This document shows positions 41,967-50,183 of a stretch of DNA of 64,000 bases, piece after piece. The DNA is from Burkholderiales bacterium (GTDB lineage Bacteria; Pseudomonadota; Gammaproteobacteria; Burkholderiales; Burkholderiaceae_C). Below the pieces are notes generated by a model. That model was not told the DNA's origin, searched no databases, and saw only the letters and a list, made by a program, of their open reading frames with translations. The position numbers and the translations under genes were made by a program. Position 1 is the first letter of the stretch. Every line of letters begins with the position of its first letter. The stretch covers positions 124,001 through 188,000 of the forward strand of contig JAFKGD010000004.1 in the NCBI GenBank assembly GCA_017307855.1, written 5' to 3'.

Positions 41967-42854
41967 ATGACACTGAGCCAGTTCTTCCACATCAGCCGGC
42001 GATCGGTCAAATCCTGGCTGGACGACGACGCCTCCAGCATGGGTGCAGCCATCGCCTTCTATACCGTGTTCTCGATCGCGCCGCTGCTCGTGATCGTGAT
42101 CGCCGTGGCGGGTGTCGTGTGGGAGCGCGAGGCGGTCCAGGGTGAGATCGTCGAGCAGATCGGCGACGTGGTCGGGCGCGACGCCGCAGGCACCGTGCAG
42201 ACCTTGCTGCAGGCCTCGGCCGTCAGCGGCAGCAGCCTGTTCGCCACGCTGGTGAGCATCGGCGTTCTGCTGTTTGGCGCCACCCGCGCGTTCGCCGAGC
42301 TGCAGCGGGCACTCGATCGCATCTGGCGCGTGCCGCCCGAAAGCAAGTCGGGCATCGTGGCCACGGTCAAGACCCGTTTGCTGTCGTTCGGGATCATCTT
42401 TACCTTCGCGTTCCTGCTGGTGGTTTCGCTGGTGGCCAGCGCCGTGGTGGCTGCCATTGGCCAGTGGACGAACGACCTGCTGCCCGCTGGTGCCGAGTTG
42501 CTGCTGCAGTTGCTGAACCTGGCCATCTCGCTCTTCGTCACCACCACGCTGTTCGCCAGCATCTACCGGCTGATGCCACGCGCGGCGATCGCGTGGCGCG
42601 ACGTCTGGGTGGGTGCCGCCGTGACGGCCGTACTGTTCGAAGTCGGCAAGATGCTGATCGGCCTGTACCTGGGCAAGTCCGCCACCGTGAGTTCATTCGG
42701 CGCAGCGGGTTCGCTGGCGGTGCTGCTGCTCTGGATCAACTACTCGGCGCAGATCTTTCTGCTGGGCGCTGAGTTCACCTATGCCTACGCCAGCGAGCGC
42801 GGCTCACACAGCGCGGCCCGAGCGACGCACGAAAACACATCGGCGCCGGCCTGA
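41967..42854 (+). CDS. YihY/BrkB family inner-membrane protein
   Basis: A 295-residue protein with six hydrophobic helices. Family motifs include DDASSMGAAIAFYTVFSIAPLLVI, GATRAFAELQRALDRIWRV and LLLWINYSAQIFLLGAEFTYAYA. The family was once called RNase BN, but that activity belongs to another protein; transport or envelope roles are proposed. A terminator follows 28 bases after the stop. Confidence 0.93.
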   Translation: MTLSQFFHISRRSVKSWLDDDASSMGAAIAFYTVFSIAPLLVIVIAVAGVVWEREAVQGEIVEQIGDVVGRDAAGTVQTLLQASAVSGSSLFATLVSIGVLLFGATRAFAELQRALDRIWRVPPESKSGIVATVKTRLLSFGIIFTFAFLLVVSLVASAVVAAIGQWTNDLLPAGAELLLQLLNLAISLFVTTTLFASIYRLMPRAAIAWRDVWVGAAVTAVLFEVGKMLIGLYLGKSATVSSFGAAGSLAVLLLWINYSAQIFLLGAEFTYAYASERGSHSAARATHENTSAPA

Positions 42855-42881
42855 AAGAAACCCGTTCCCCATTGCCCATTG

Positions 42882-42912
42882 AAAAAGCCCGCCTCTGTGG
42901 AGGCGGGCTTTC
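42882..42912. terminator. Bidirectional terminator after brkB-like gene
   Basis: GCCCGCCTC and its complement (42887-42895 with 42900-42908) form a 9-base-pair stem around TGTG, flanked by an A run on the left and TTTCTTG on the right, between convergent genes. Confidence 0.88.
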
Positions 42913-42956
42913 TTGTTTCTGGCGGACAGCGCGAGCAGTTCGCGGCGCCGCGCAGA

Positions 42957-43886
42957 TCACTTGGCCTTGTACGCGTCGCGCAAGGCCTTGATCTGATCGT
43001 GGTTGCGTTGCGCACCCTGCATCTGGCGTTCGATCAGCGAACGTACGTCGGCCGGCAGGCTGTCATGCTTGAGTGCCTTGCGATACCGCGCCAGGGCGGC
43101 ATCCTCGCCGCGCTCGCACTCTTCGAGCACGGCCTTGTCGTCGTACTTGGTCAGAGCGGTGCGCACCGCCACCCAGCCGCGATGCATGGCGCCAGCCACA
43201 GTGCCCCCCTCGGCCGGCTTGCCGCCGCGCCGCTGGATCTCGCGCTGCAATTCAAGACCGGCTTCGTTGCATTCGCTGGCGTGGCGCAGCAGCACCGTCT
43301 TGATGTCCTGCGACTTGGCTTGTTCGGCGCTGGTGCGGAAACCATACTCGCCGTCGCGGCAGCTCTCCAGCAGGTCGTTCAACGTATCGACGACATCGAC
43401 GGCGCGCTCGGGCCCCGCGTTGATCTTCGCGGCACGATCCCAGGCAGCCATGGTGGCCGGCCGAGCTTTCTGCCAGTCGAGGGAAGAGGAGCCGCGGCGC
43501 GACTCCCAGTCGGCACGCAGGCGCTCTTCGGCCTCGTTGAACGGAACCCCGTACAGCCCGGCGCTGGACCAGCCCAGGGCGTAGGCAGGGTGGTAATCCT
43601 CGTACTGCCGGCCTTGCTCGAAATACGGCTCATCGCGGTAGGCGTCGCGCCAGTAGGCCTCTTCGGCCGTCGGGTTGACGGCCTCGGCTGCGGCCTTGCC
43701 GGCCAGTCCGCCCGTCACGGCGCCCGCGATACCGCCGAGCGCGGCACCGACGGGGCCGCCGACCATTCCCACTGCGGCACCTGCAGCGGCGCCCCCCGCT
43801 GCAGCGCCGAGGCCAGTACCGACCGGGTGTGCGCCGGGTTCGTCAGTAATCGGGTCGCGGTTCGCGTCTCGCTTGTCAGCTGCCAT
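42957..43886 (-). CDS. Glycine-zipper protein with PA2169-type four-helix domain
   Basis: A 309-residue protein. Residues about 24-65 are a Gly/Ala-rich zipper (GLGAAAGGAAAGAAVGMVGG and beyond) that likely inserts in a membrane. The C-terminal 150 residues match the PA2169/DUF2383 four-helix-bundle family (DVVDTLNDLLESCRDGEYGF, LLRHASECNEAGLELQREI). Family members are linked to stress and stationary phase. The start MAADKRDANRDP at 43886 has AGGAGCTAC upstream. It is divergent from the DUF3096 gene, and a CCTACG element lies 167 bases upstream. Confidence 0.85.
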   Translation of the reverse strand: MAADKRDANRDPITDEPGAHPVGTGLGAAAGGAAAGAAVGMVGGPVGAALGGIAGAVTGGLAGKAAAEAVNPTAEEAYWRDAYRDEPYFEQGRQYEDYHPAYALGWSSAGLYGVPFNEAEERLRADWESRRGSSSLDWQKARPATMAAWDRAAKINAGPERAVDVVDTLNDLLESCRDGEYGFRTSAEQAKSQDIKTVLLRHASECNEAGLELQREIQRRGGKPAEGGTVAGAMHRGWVAVRTALTKYDDKAVLEECERGEDAALARYRKALKHDSLPADVRSLIERQMQGAQRNHDQIKALRDAYKAK

Positions 43887-44177
43887 GGTGTAGCTCCTTT
43901 CGTTGAAGAGCCCCATCTTGGAGCTCCAACGGCGCATCACCTGTCGGTGGCAGAGCGGGCCGGCTGTCGGTGAAAGACCCACGTCGCAACCGCTTCTGGC
44001 TGCAACAAACGCAACGCTTGCGCGCAGTGATCCGCCAACGATGTGCACCCTGCGTAGGACGGCACCGGCTTCGGCTCGGGGGAGCAGCCGTCACCCGAAT
44101 GCACCGTCGCTCTCCACAATGCGCTCAGGCGGGGCCAGGCGGCCGCAGCCACTCACCTTTCGTGGAGAACACACGGC

Positions 44178-44309
44178 ATGACACTCGTCCAGATCGGGCC
44201 ACTCGCCGCCCTCATCGCAGGCATCCTCATCCTGATCATGCCGCGCCTGCTGAACTACATCGTGGCGCTGTACCTGATCATCGTCGGCATACTCGGCCTC
44301 TTCGGCTGA
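44178..44309 (+). CDS. DUF3096 small membrane protein
   Basis: A 43-residue peptide of two adjacent hydrophobic helices around Pro/Arg (LAALIAGILILIMPRLLNYI, then VALYLIIVGILGLFG). The order and the PRLLNYIVALYLI motif fit the DUF3096 family of tiny membrane proteins found in stress-related gene groups. The ATG follows GTGGAGA. It ends 18 bases from the end of the convergent FtsH-like gene. Confidence 0.85.
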   Translation: MTLVQIGPLAALIAGILILIMPRLLNYIVALYLIIVGILGLFG

Positions 44310-44327
44310 GGCTGCACCCGGAGAGGC

Positions 44328-46502
44328 TCAGGCCGGCTCTGCGACGGCCGGAGGCACCGAACCGAACTGACTGTCGAACGCTTCGCAGTCGCGCTCGAAC
44401 CGGCGGATTTCCTCGACCGCCTGCGTCAGGCTCATCTCGCCCGTTTCCATCAGCTTGCCGGCCAGGTGTTCGGTCAGCGGCTTGAGCGGCGCCAGCAGCG
44501 CGCGGGTTTCGGCATAGAGGCGCTCGCTTTGGGCCTCCATCACCGCGCGGGTTTCCTCGTCGACCGACTTGGCCTGGCCGCCCTGCTCCAGCGCGCCGAA
44601 GTTCAGGCGCGTCTTGCGGTACATGCCCATCTCGCCCACGGCGTGGTGCAGGATGCGCGTCACGCGCGTGATGTCGTTGTGCGCGCCGTTGGTGGTGCCA
44701 TCCTCGCCGAAGAACAGCTCTTCATTGGCCATGCCGCCCAGCAACACGCGCACCTCGTGCTCCAGGTCGCCCTTGGTCTTGAGCAGGTTGGAGCCCTGGC
44801 GGTGGAACACGAAGCCCAAGGCATTGCTGCGCGGATTGGCCTTGAGCGAGATCTTGAGCGTCTTCATCGACGCCAGCAGCTTCTCCCAGTCGCCGTCAGC
44901 CAGCTTGCGCTCGCGCACCAGATCGACCAGGAAGTGGCCCCATTCGTGGATGGCGATGATGCGGCGGTCGCGCTCTCGCTCCTGCGTCGTGGCGCTGGTG
45001 GTGTTGCCCACGAGCACCCGCTCGGCCGCGAGCATGAGTGTCTCCGTGTCGATGAGCTCGCCGGTCTGCACGGCGCTGATACCCGCCTGGTTCACGAGCG
45101 TCTCGATGTCGGCCGGACTCATGCCTTCGGTCACGGCGACCACGTGGCCCAGATCGAGATCAGGGGCCACCTTGGCCGCGCGCAGCGAGAGGTAGTGCTC
45201 GATGATGGCCAGCCGCTCCTCGCGGTTGGGCGTGCGGAAGTCCACCTTCATCTGGAAACGCCGCAGCATGGCTTCATCCATCTGCTGGTTCTGCTGGTTG
45301 AAGTTGGAGGCGACGATCCAGATGATCTCCGTCTCGCCCTGGGTACGCACACCGTCGAGCACGGCCAGCAGCATGTTCTGCGTGTCGTCGTCGAACTTGC
45401 GGTGACCACCGCGCTTCATGAACAGGTCTTGCGCTTCGTCGAGGAAGACGATGCAGCGCTTGCGGCGCTTGGCCATCGAGACGATGCGGTTGAGCGTCTG
45501 CGAGCCGCCGGCCACGAAGCCGGTCTCGAGGTTGGCGGCCGAATGGAACAGGATCGGCAGCTTCAGCTCCTTGGCCAGGTAGCTCGCGAGCTTGGTCTTG
45601 CCGGTGCCGGCCGGTCCGCTGAACATGACGTTGAACGGCTTGGTCACACCGTACTCGGCGTACTCGGCACGCCGCTGGTACTGGTCCTTGATCTGTGCGA
45701 CTTCGGCCTTGATGTCGTCCATGCCCACCAGGTCGTCGATACTGCCCTTGATCTGCGCTGGCTCGATGAAACGCAGTGATTTGATCTGGCCCCTCAGCTG
45801 GAACCACAGGAAGCCCAGCAGGCCGATCGTGAGCGCCGCCGAAAACGCGGCCGACAGCCCGGAACGCCAGTTGTCGCCGGCCTGCGGACGCGCGCCCGAG
45901 AAGCGCTTCTCCAGGCGATCGACCATCGCCGCGGCATCGCCCTGCAGTTCGGCGCGCGGCACGAAGTTGAGCTTGCCGGCCCAGGGAGCGGTCAGCGCCT
46001 GCTCGGTGAAGATCCGAGTCTCCATGTCGGAGGGATAGTAGGCGTACTGCGTTCCCTGAGATTCGATCAGCACGAAGCGTTCTGACACGCTCCAGGACAG
46101 CGGGCTGTAGATCACCGTCACACGGTCGACCGGATTGGACGCCAGGAACGACAGCAGCGAGCCGCCGCCGAAAACCACGGGCCTGGAGGTATCGAGTGCC
46201 CAGACGGCCTGTGCGCCGGGCGCGGTATCGTTCATCGCCATCACCTGCTCGGCCATGGAGGTGGAGCGCTCCATCGACACCCACGCATAGATCGCCGACG
46301 CCGGAATCAGCAGCAGCGCCAGCACCACCAGCACCTGGGTCACGGGCAGCTGCACCGAGAACCAGTCGGCCACGCGCGAGCCCGCATGGCGTGCGGCCTG
46401 CCTGGCGCGCTGCCAACGTCCAGGACGCGGCGCAGCGTCGTGCGCCTGGGCCTCGAAGGCTTCGGAGACTGGGGAACCGGCGTGGGTGGAGGAGTCGCTC
46501 AT
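44328..46502 (-). CDS. FtsH-like membrane AAA+ metalloprotease
   Basis: A 724-residue protease. TM1 is at about residues 54-73 and TM2 at about 222-236, with an external domain between. The AAA+ module has Walker A GPAGTGKT (296-303), Walker B CIVFLDEAQD and an arginine finger region (DEAMLRRFQMKVDF). The zinc site is HEWGH (519-523) with a likely third ligand Asp610 (GAHND). It is longer than housekeeping FtsH and the usual HEAGH is HEWGH, so it is probably an accessory stress paralogue. The ATG at 46502 is preceded by a TTG two codons upstream. A CCTACA element lies 155 bases upstream. Confidence 0.9.
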   Translation of the reverse strand: MSDSSTHAGSPVSEAFEAQAHDAAPRPGRWQRARQAARHAGSRVADWFSVQLPVTQVLVVLALLLIPASAIYAWVSMERSTSMAEQVMAMNDTAPGAQAVWALDTSRPVVFGGGSLLSFLASNPVDRVTVIYSPLSWSVSERFVLIESQGTQYAYYPSDMETRIFTEQALTAPWAGKLNFVPRAELQGDAAAMVDRLEKRFSGARPQAGDNWRSGLSAAFSAALTIGLLGFLWFQLRGQIKSLRFIEPAQIKGSIDDLVGMDDIKAEVAQIKDQYQRRAEYAEYGVTKPFNVMFSGPAGTGKTKLASYLAKELKLPILFHSAANLETGFVAGGSQTLNRIVSMAKRRKRCIVFLDEAQDLFMKRGGHRKFDDDTQNMLLAVLDGVRTQGETEIIWIVASNFNQQNQQMDEAMLRRFQMKVDFRTPNREERLAIIEHYLSLRAAKVAPDLDLGHVVAVTEGMSPADIETLVNQAGISAVQTGELIDTETLMLAAERVLVGNTTSATTQERERDRRIIAIHEWGHFLVDLVRERKLADGDWEKLLASMKTLKISLKANPRSNALGFVFHRQGSNLLKTKGDLEHEVRVLLGGMANEELFFGEDGTTNGAHNDITRVTRILHHAVGEMGMYRKTRLNFGALEQGGQAKSVDEETRAVMEAQSERLYAETRALLAPLKPLTEHLAGKLMETGEMSLTQAVEEIRRFERDCEAFDSQFGSVPPAVAEPA

Positions 46503-46656
46503 GGGCAATACGGCCTGTCAATGGCGTCCTGCTGCGGGACGGCCGGGAACATGAAAGCCTGGAACCGAGGCCACGCGACAGACGTGCGTGGAATGCCGCG
46601 TGCTGCAGCGCCGCGGCTTGGTCAGTCCCGTTACCTCCGCCTGGGACTGCCTCGTT

Positions 46657-46663
46657 TGTAGGC
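46657..46663 (-). promoter_or_regulatory. GCCTACA element upstream of FtsH-like gene
   Basis: On the minus strand GCCTACA is embedded in CCTACAAACGAG, a 12-mer that also occurs upstream of the 28-residue ORF (48875-48961). It lies 155 bases from the protease start, further than at other genes. Confidence 0.4.
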
Positions 46664-46750
46664 ACCATCCTACAGGCATACCCATTCCGCAACCAGCAAA
46701 AGGCTATTCGGATATGTATCAGACCCAGCTGCGGAGGGCCGTGGGCGCGG

Positions 46751-48148
46751 CTAGGAGTCCGGCTTCACCCGCCAGATCGCATTGCCCACGTCGTCAGCCA
46801 CCAACAGCGCGCCACGCCCGTCGATGGCCACGCTGACCGGACGACCGCGCGCGCGGCCATCCGCGCCCACGAAGCCGTCGAGCACAGTGATCGGCAGACC
46901 CGCGGGCCGGCCCTCCCTGAACGGCACGAAAACCACGTTGTAGCCCGAGCGCGGCCGCCGATTCCAAGAGCCGTGTTGGCCCACGAAGGCACCCGACGCA
47001 AAAGCCTGCGGCCAGCGCATCGTCTGTTGCCCATCAGCTCTGGCGGGCCCAGGCGCGAAGGCGAGCCCGAGCGGCGCGACGTGACTGCCCAGCGAATAGT
47101 CGGGTCGGATGGCCTGAGCCACGCGGGCTGCGTCGAGCGGCTGGACACGTGTGTCGACGTGCTGCCCCCAGTAGCTCCATGGCCATCCGTAGAAGCCCCC
47201 ATCGCGCACTGAAGTGAGGTAGTCGGGCGCCAGGTCGTTGCCGATCAGGTCACGCTCGTTGACCACAGTCCAGAGCGCCCCGGTGACGGGCTCCCATGCC
47301 ATGCCATTGGGATTGCGCAAACCTGTGGCGAAGAGCCGCTGGCGGCCGCTGGCAATGTCCAGTTCCCATATGGCGGCGCGGTTGTGTTCCGCTTCCAGCC
47401 CGTTCTCGCCGATGTTGCTGTTGGAGCCCACGGTGATGTACAGGCGAGCCCCGTCTGGCGACGCCAGCAGGTTTTTGGTCCAGTGGTGGTTGAGGCCTGC
47501 AGGAAGCGAAGCGACACGAGTCGCAGGCCCCGCAATCCGCTGGCTGCCGGGCACGTAGTCGTAGCGCACCAGCGCATCGGCATTGGCCACGTAAAGGTGT
47601 GGACCCACCAGCGCCATGCCGAACGGCGACATCAACCCGCCCTCGCGGTCGAGCAGCACGTGCCGAGTCTCGGCGACACCGTCGCCATCGGCATCTCGCA
47701 ACAACGTGATGCGGTCGGCGCTGGGGACATTGGAGCCTGCGCGCTTCATCACCATTCCCATCACCCATTGCTTGAAGCCACCGCCCTCGCCCGGGGGCTT
47801 CGGCGGTGCGGCGGCCTCGGCGACGAGCACATCGCCATTTGGGAGGACATGGAGCCAGCGAGGATGATCGAGCCCGCGGGCAAATGCAGTCACGGTCAGT
47901 CCCGGTGCAGGCGTGGGCGCTGCGGTGTCGGTCCAGCCCGCCGCAGGCGCGACCAGAAGCGTGGGCAGCACCTGGGCGCGAGCCTCCGGCAAGTGCGGCT
48001 CGGGCCCCTGGGTTTCGGCAAGCGCCAGGTGGGATACCCCCTCGCTGCAGCCCGCGAGCCCGGCTATCAGAAGCAGCGGCGCCATCAGGCCCCGGGCAGC
48101 CCGAGCCGCAGCGCTGCGCATCTCGGTAACGAGTGGGAATTCAGCCAT
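46751..48148 (-). CDS. Sorbosone dehydrogenase-like beta-propeller lipoprotein
   Basis: A 465-residue lipoprotein: the lipobox LAGC places Cys34 as the lipidated residue. The propeller part contains RGLDHPRWLHVLPNGDVLVAEA, NADALVRYDY, GSNSNIGENG, TGLRNPNGMAWEP and GHSW-like GQHGSWNRRPRSGY, as in soluble aldose sugar and sorbosone dehydrogenases that use PQQ. Whether PQQ is bound cannot be told. It follows the 91-residue membrane protein by 6 bases, probably its partner. Confidence 0.85.
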   Translation of the reverse strand: MAEFPLVTEMRSAAARAARGLMAPLLLIAGLAGCSEGVSHLALAETQGPEPHLPEARAQVLPTLLVAPAAGWTDTAAPTPAPGLTVTAFARGLDHPRWLHVLPNGDVLVAEAAAPPKPPGEGGGFKQWVMGMVMKRAGSNVPSADRITLLRDADGDGVAETRHVLLDREGGLMSPFGMALVGPHLYVANADALVRYDYVPGSQRIAGPATRVASLPAGLNHHWTKNLLASPDGARLYITVGSNSNIGENGLEAEHNRAAIWELDIASGRQRLFATGLRNPNGMAWEPVTGALWTVVNERDLIGNDLAPDYLTSVRDGGFYGWPWSYWGQHVDTRVQPLDAARVAQAIRPDYSLGSHVAPLGLAFAPGPARADGQQTMRWPQAFASGAFVGQHGSWNRRPRSGYNVVFVPFREGRPAGLPITVLDGFVGADGRARGRPVSVAIDGRGALLVADDVGNAIWRVKPDS

Positions 48149-48154
48149 CCGGCT

Positions 48155-48430
48155 CTACTGCGGCGCGTCGTTGCGCGGCGAGCCTGCGCGCGCCGACGGC
48201 ACATCTTCCTTGAACAGGGCATTGAAAACCAGCATCAGCAGGAACGCAATCACGCCTGCCACGATGAAATACCAGCTCAGGCTCATCAGCACGCTGCCCG
48301 AGCGGCCCCCTACCGAACTCGCCGCGATAGCGAGCACGGCCGCCGTGAGCGTCAGGATGTAGAACACGGCGCGGGCAATCATCTGAACGCGGGCACCGGC
48401 GTTGGGCGTTGGCAGTTGCGGCATGTGCAT
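48155..48430 (-). CDS. Small two-helix membrane protein
   Basis: This 91-residue protein has two hydrophobic segments (ARAVFYILTLTAAVLAIAAS and LSWYFIVAGVIAFLLMLVFNAL) and a charged, Pro-containing C-tail. It is not recognised as a named family. It lies 6 bases before the sorbosone dehydrogenase-like gene and could anchor it or pass electrons; this is inferred from position only. A first ATG at 48430 and a second two codons later compete. Confidence 0.65.
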   Translation of the reverse strand: MHMPQLPTPNAGARVQMIARAVFYILTLTAAVLAIAASSVGGRSGSVLMSLSWYFIVAGVIAFLLMLVFNALFKEDVPSARAGSPRNDAPQ

Positions 48431-48454
48431 GGGATGACCATCGCACCGACAAGT

Positions 48455-48628
48455 TCAGTGCTTGCCGAGATAGTCCCACACCTCGGAAAGGCCAGCTTCC
48501 CCGAGGCCGTTGGCCGGCGATGTAAGCATGGAGAAGGCGTCTGGCATACGGCGTTCTCCCACGGAGCGCGCCTGCTCCGGCATCGTGTCGTCACGATGGG
48601 TGCTTCGGCTCCAGTCGGGCTCATCCAT
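48455..48628 (-). CDS. Small hydrophilic protein, 57 residues
   Basis: MDEPDWSRSTHRDDTMPEQ begins a polar, probably disordered protein that ends LGEAGLSEVWDYLGKH. A good ribosome-binding site (AAGGAG, 5 bases before ATG) decides the start at 48628. It is not recognised. A CCTACA element lies 64 bases upstream. It may head the transcript that continues into the two genes to the left. Confidence 0.65.
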   Translation of the reverse strand: MDEPDWSRSTHRDDTMPEQARSVGERRMPDAFSMLTSPANGLGEAGLSEVWDYLGKH

Positions 48629-48691
48629 GGCTACTCCTTGTAAGAAGAAGTGGTTGGGCCTGAAAGCTTCGGGCTGTGGCTCCGAGCGGCC

Positions 48692-48699
48692 TGTAGGAC
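48692..48699 (-). promoter_or_regulatory. GTCCTACA element upstream of 57-residue protein
   Basis: On the minus strand GTCCTACA lies 64 bases before the ATG, with GTGACA 16 bases upstream of CCTACA as a possible -35 element. The same pair occurs before the gene at 58203-58424. Confidence 0.5.
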
Positions 48700-48770
48700 G
48701 CCGCGCCAATTACTGTCACGCCTGTCACACCTTCCCGTCAGCAGCTGTTGGCGCAGGGCCTGGAGCCCCC

Positions 48771-48804
48771 AAATAAAAAACCCTTCGGCCCGAAGACCGA
48801 AGGG
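48771..48804 (-). terminator. Intrinsic terminator downstream of the 28-residue ORF
   Basis: On the minus strand CCCTTCGG/CCGAAGGG (48781-48788 with 48797-48804) is followed by TTTTTTATTT. It closes a transcript coming from about 49 kb. Confidence 0.88.
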
Positions 48805-48874
48805 AAGCAGTTTCCCGGAGGAGGAAGGGAAACATCACGGGCGGCTGCCTCGCCAGCACCCACCCGCGATCCGG

Positions 48875-48961
48875 TTACCGGCCTGAGGCCGGATCAAACT
48901 TATCTGCGGGACACCACCCTGCCATCACTGGCTGCGCGCCCTTGCGGCTTCTTTCATACAT
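48875..48961 (-). CDS. Candidate 28-residue peptide
   Basis: The ORF reads MYERSRKGAQPVMAGWCPAD and ends FDPASGR. It is supported by AGGAGAC 5 bases before the ATG, by a GCCTACA element 33 bases upstream and by the intrinsic terminator 70 bases downstream. The peptide is basic at the start and not membrane-like. It is not recognised, and such a short frame could be chance. Confidence 0.45.
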   Translation of the reverse strand: MYERSRKGAQPVMAGWCPADKFDPASGR

Positions 48962-48993
48962 CGATTCGTCTCCTGTGCTTGGCTGGACTCGTT

Positions 48994-49000
48994 TGTAGGC
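48994..49000 (-). promoter_or_regulatory. GCCTACA element upstream of the 28-residue ORF
   Basis: On the minus strand GCCTACA sits in CCTACAAACGAG, identical over 12 bases to the element before the FtsH-like gene. It is 33 bases from the ATG. Confidence 0.5.
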
Positions 49001-49100
49001 CATCAGAAAGCAGCTGCATGTCGGAAGATGCCGTTGAGCGCCCGCGCACTGCAACCAGCCTCGAAGTGCCGCAACAAGGGGTGTCACGTCGAGGAACAGG

Positions 49101-49160
49101 AAAGCCCGCACGCGGCGGGCCTGGAATTGGTCGTGGACTCTTACGCGGCCCACGTTACGG
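49101..49160 (-). repeat. Terminator-linked RNA-like repeat, copy 1
   Basis: The core 49126-49160 matches 51209-51243 at 33 of 35 positions. On the minus strand the core is followed by a GCCCGC/GCGGGC hairpin and TTTCC, and it follows the 64-residue membrane protein gene, so it would lie in that mRNA's 3' region. A perfect 9-base-pair palindrome (49161-49179) lies next to it. Confidence 0.8.
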
Positions 49161-49216
49161 GGCACCCGGCCCGGGTGCCTGACGGCCGTCCCGGAGGATG
49201 CTCGCAAGGGGTCAGG

Positions 49217-49411
49217 TCATGCCATGAAAACAGCAATGAAGGCGAGCAGGAACATCATCGCACCGCCCATGACGGGCAACACGATCGGCATATAGGGAAC
49301 AACTGCCTCGATGGTGTCTTCCATCACGGCTTCGCTGGCTTCGCGTAGATCCGGGTCGGTGTATTCATCCGGGCTTTTGCCATCGTCGAGGTCGCGGTCG
49401 TTGGTTGACAT
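49217..49411 (-). CDS. Small single-helix membrane protein, 64 residues
   Basis: An acidic N-terminal half (MSTNDRDLDDGKSPDEYTDP) is followed by one membrane helix (MPIVLPVMGGAMMFLLAFIAVF). AGGAGA lies 5 bases before the ATG. No named family is recognised. A CCTACG element lies 50 bases upstream and the shared 35-base RNA-like element lies in its 3' region. Confidence 0.75.
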   Translation of the reverse strand: MSTNDRDLDDGKSPDEYTDPDLREASEAVMEDTIEAVVPYMPIVLPVMGGAMMFLLAFIAVFMA

Positions 49412-49460
49412 CGTGTCTCCTGAAACTGACGAAATGGTCGCAGGATACGAATGCCCTTCG

Positions 49461-49468
49461 CGTAGGAC
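49461..49468 (-). promoter_or_regulatory. GTCCTACG element upstream of 64-residue membrane protein
   Basis: On the minus strand GTCCTACG lies 50 bases before the ATG. It differs from the CCTACA form only in the last base. Confidence 0.45.
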
Positions 49469-49579
49469 AGGAACGCGAAGTTTTTCTCTCGCAGCCGCCG
49501 ACTAAAGCATTCCTTCCTGCGACATCCATGTGAAAACGCGATTGCAAAAGGTATCGCGTGGTGGAGGCTTGTCAGCGCA

Positions 49580-49587
49580 CTCCTACA
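49580..49587 (+). promoter_or_regulatory. CTCCTACA element upstream of a wHTH-like ORF
   Basis: CTCCTACA followed by GT, giving TACAGT as a good -10 hexamer, lies 36 bases before the GTG at 49623. Confidence 0.4.
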
Positions 49588-49622
49588 GTGAATCGGTCTC
49601 CCAGCTCCTGCTTAGATTCGCC

Positions 49623-49835
49623 GTGCCGCTCGATTTGCTCAAAGCCTTGTCCACCGAAAGCCTGCCTGTGACCATCTCTGATGCTCGCTGTTTCCCGCGA
49701 CTGCGGATGCTGCTGGGCGCAGGTTGCATCGAAGCTGTGCCACCGCTCATCAGCTCGGACACGACAGAGGTGGTGGTCCATGGCATCACCCAACTCGGCT
49801 GGCGCACGCTGGGCAAGGAGCCGCCCGCGGTTTGA
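49623..49835 (+). CDS. Small winged-helix-like hypothetical protein
   Basis: From the GTG at 49623 the product has 70 residues (xPLDLLKALSTESLPVTISD, then RMLLGAGCIEAVPP and VVVHGITQLGWRTL). The alternation of a short helix, a turn and a terminal beta pair is like small winged-helix or DUF folds, but no family is recognised. The frame is open back to 49530, and no ribosome-binding site supports either start. The start here was chosen by the CCTACA element 36 bases upstream. Confidence 0.45.
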   Translation: MPLDLLKALSTESLPVTISDARCFPRLRMLLGAGCIEAVPPLISSDTTEVVVHGITQLGWRTLGKEPPAV

Positions 49836-49866
49836 ACGGTACGACTTGTGCAATACGGGCGCGGAT

Positions 49867-49874
49867 GTCCTACA
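49867..49874 (+). promoter_or_regulatory. GTCCTACA element upstream of the small lipoprotein
   Basis: GTCCTACA lies 52 bases before the ATG at 49926. TTGTGC 17 bases upstream of CCTACA could serve as a -35 element. Confidence 0.55.
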
Positions 49875-49925
49875 GCCTCGGCTTACCCGGAGTCTTAAGG
49901 TGAGAGGCCATCTCAAGGAGCTGTC

Positions 49926-50075
49926 ATGCATCCTCCACATGCCGTCGCGGTTTTCGCCACCCTTGCCATGGCTCTACTTTTGAGCGCATGTGAAGACTCC
50001 CGGATTGGCGATCCGACGTCACCCACTTCACCTACGGTGCCACGTCCAGATACAGACAAGCAGTCCCAGCGTTGA
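49926..50075 (+). CDS. Small lipoprotein, 49 residues
   Basis: The ORF starts MHPPHAVAVFATLAMALLLS and has the lipobox LLSAC, so Cys22 would be lipidated after signal removal. The mature part is short, polar and rich in Pro, Thr and Ser (GDPTSPTSPTVPRPD). AAGGAG lies 5 bases before the ATG. It resembles entericidin-like stress lipoproteins in size only. A GTCCTACA element is 52 bases upstream. Confidence 0.75.
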   Translation: MHPPHAVAVFATLAMALLLSACEDSRIGDPTSPTSPTVPRPDTDKQSQR

Positions 50076-50183
50076 ACTGCCGTAGTACCCATTTGCTCCC
50101 GCCCTGCTCCGATGCACTGGAGAAGGTGCCGATGAAACTGACTCGTTGGTCAATAGTGCGCGTGAAGCCATACTGCATCCTGC

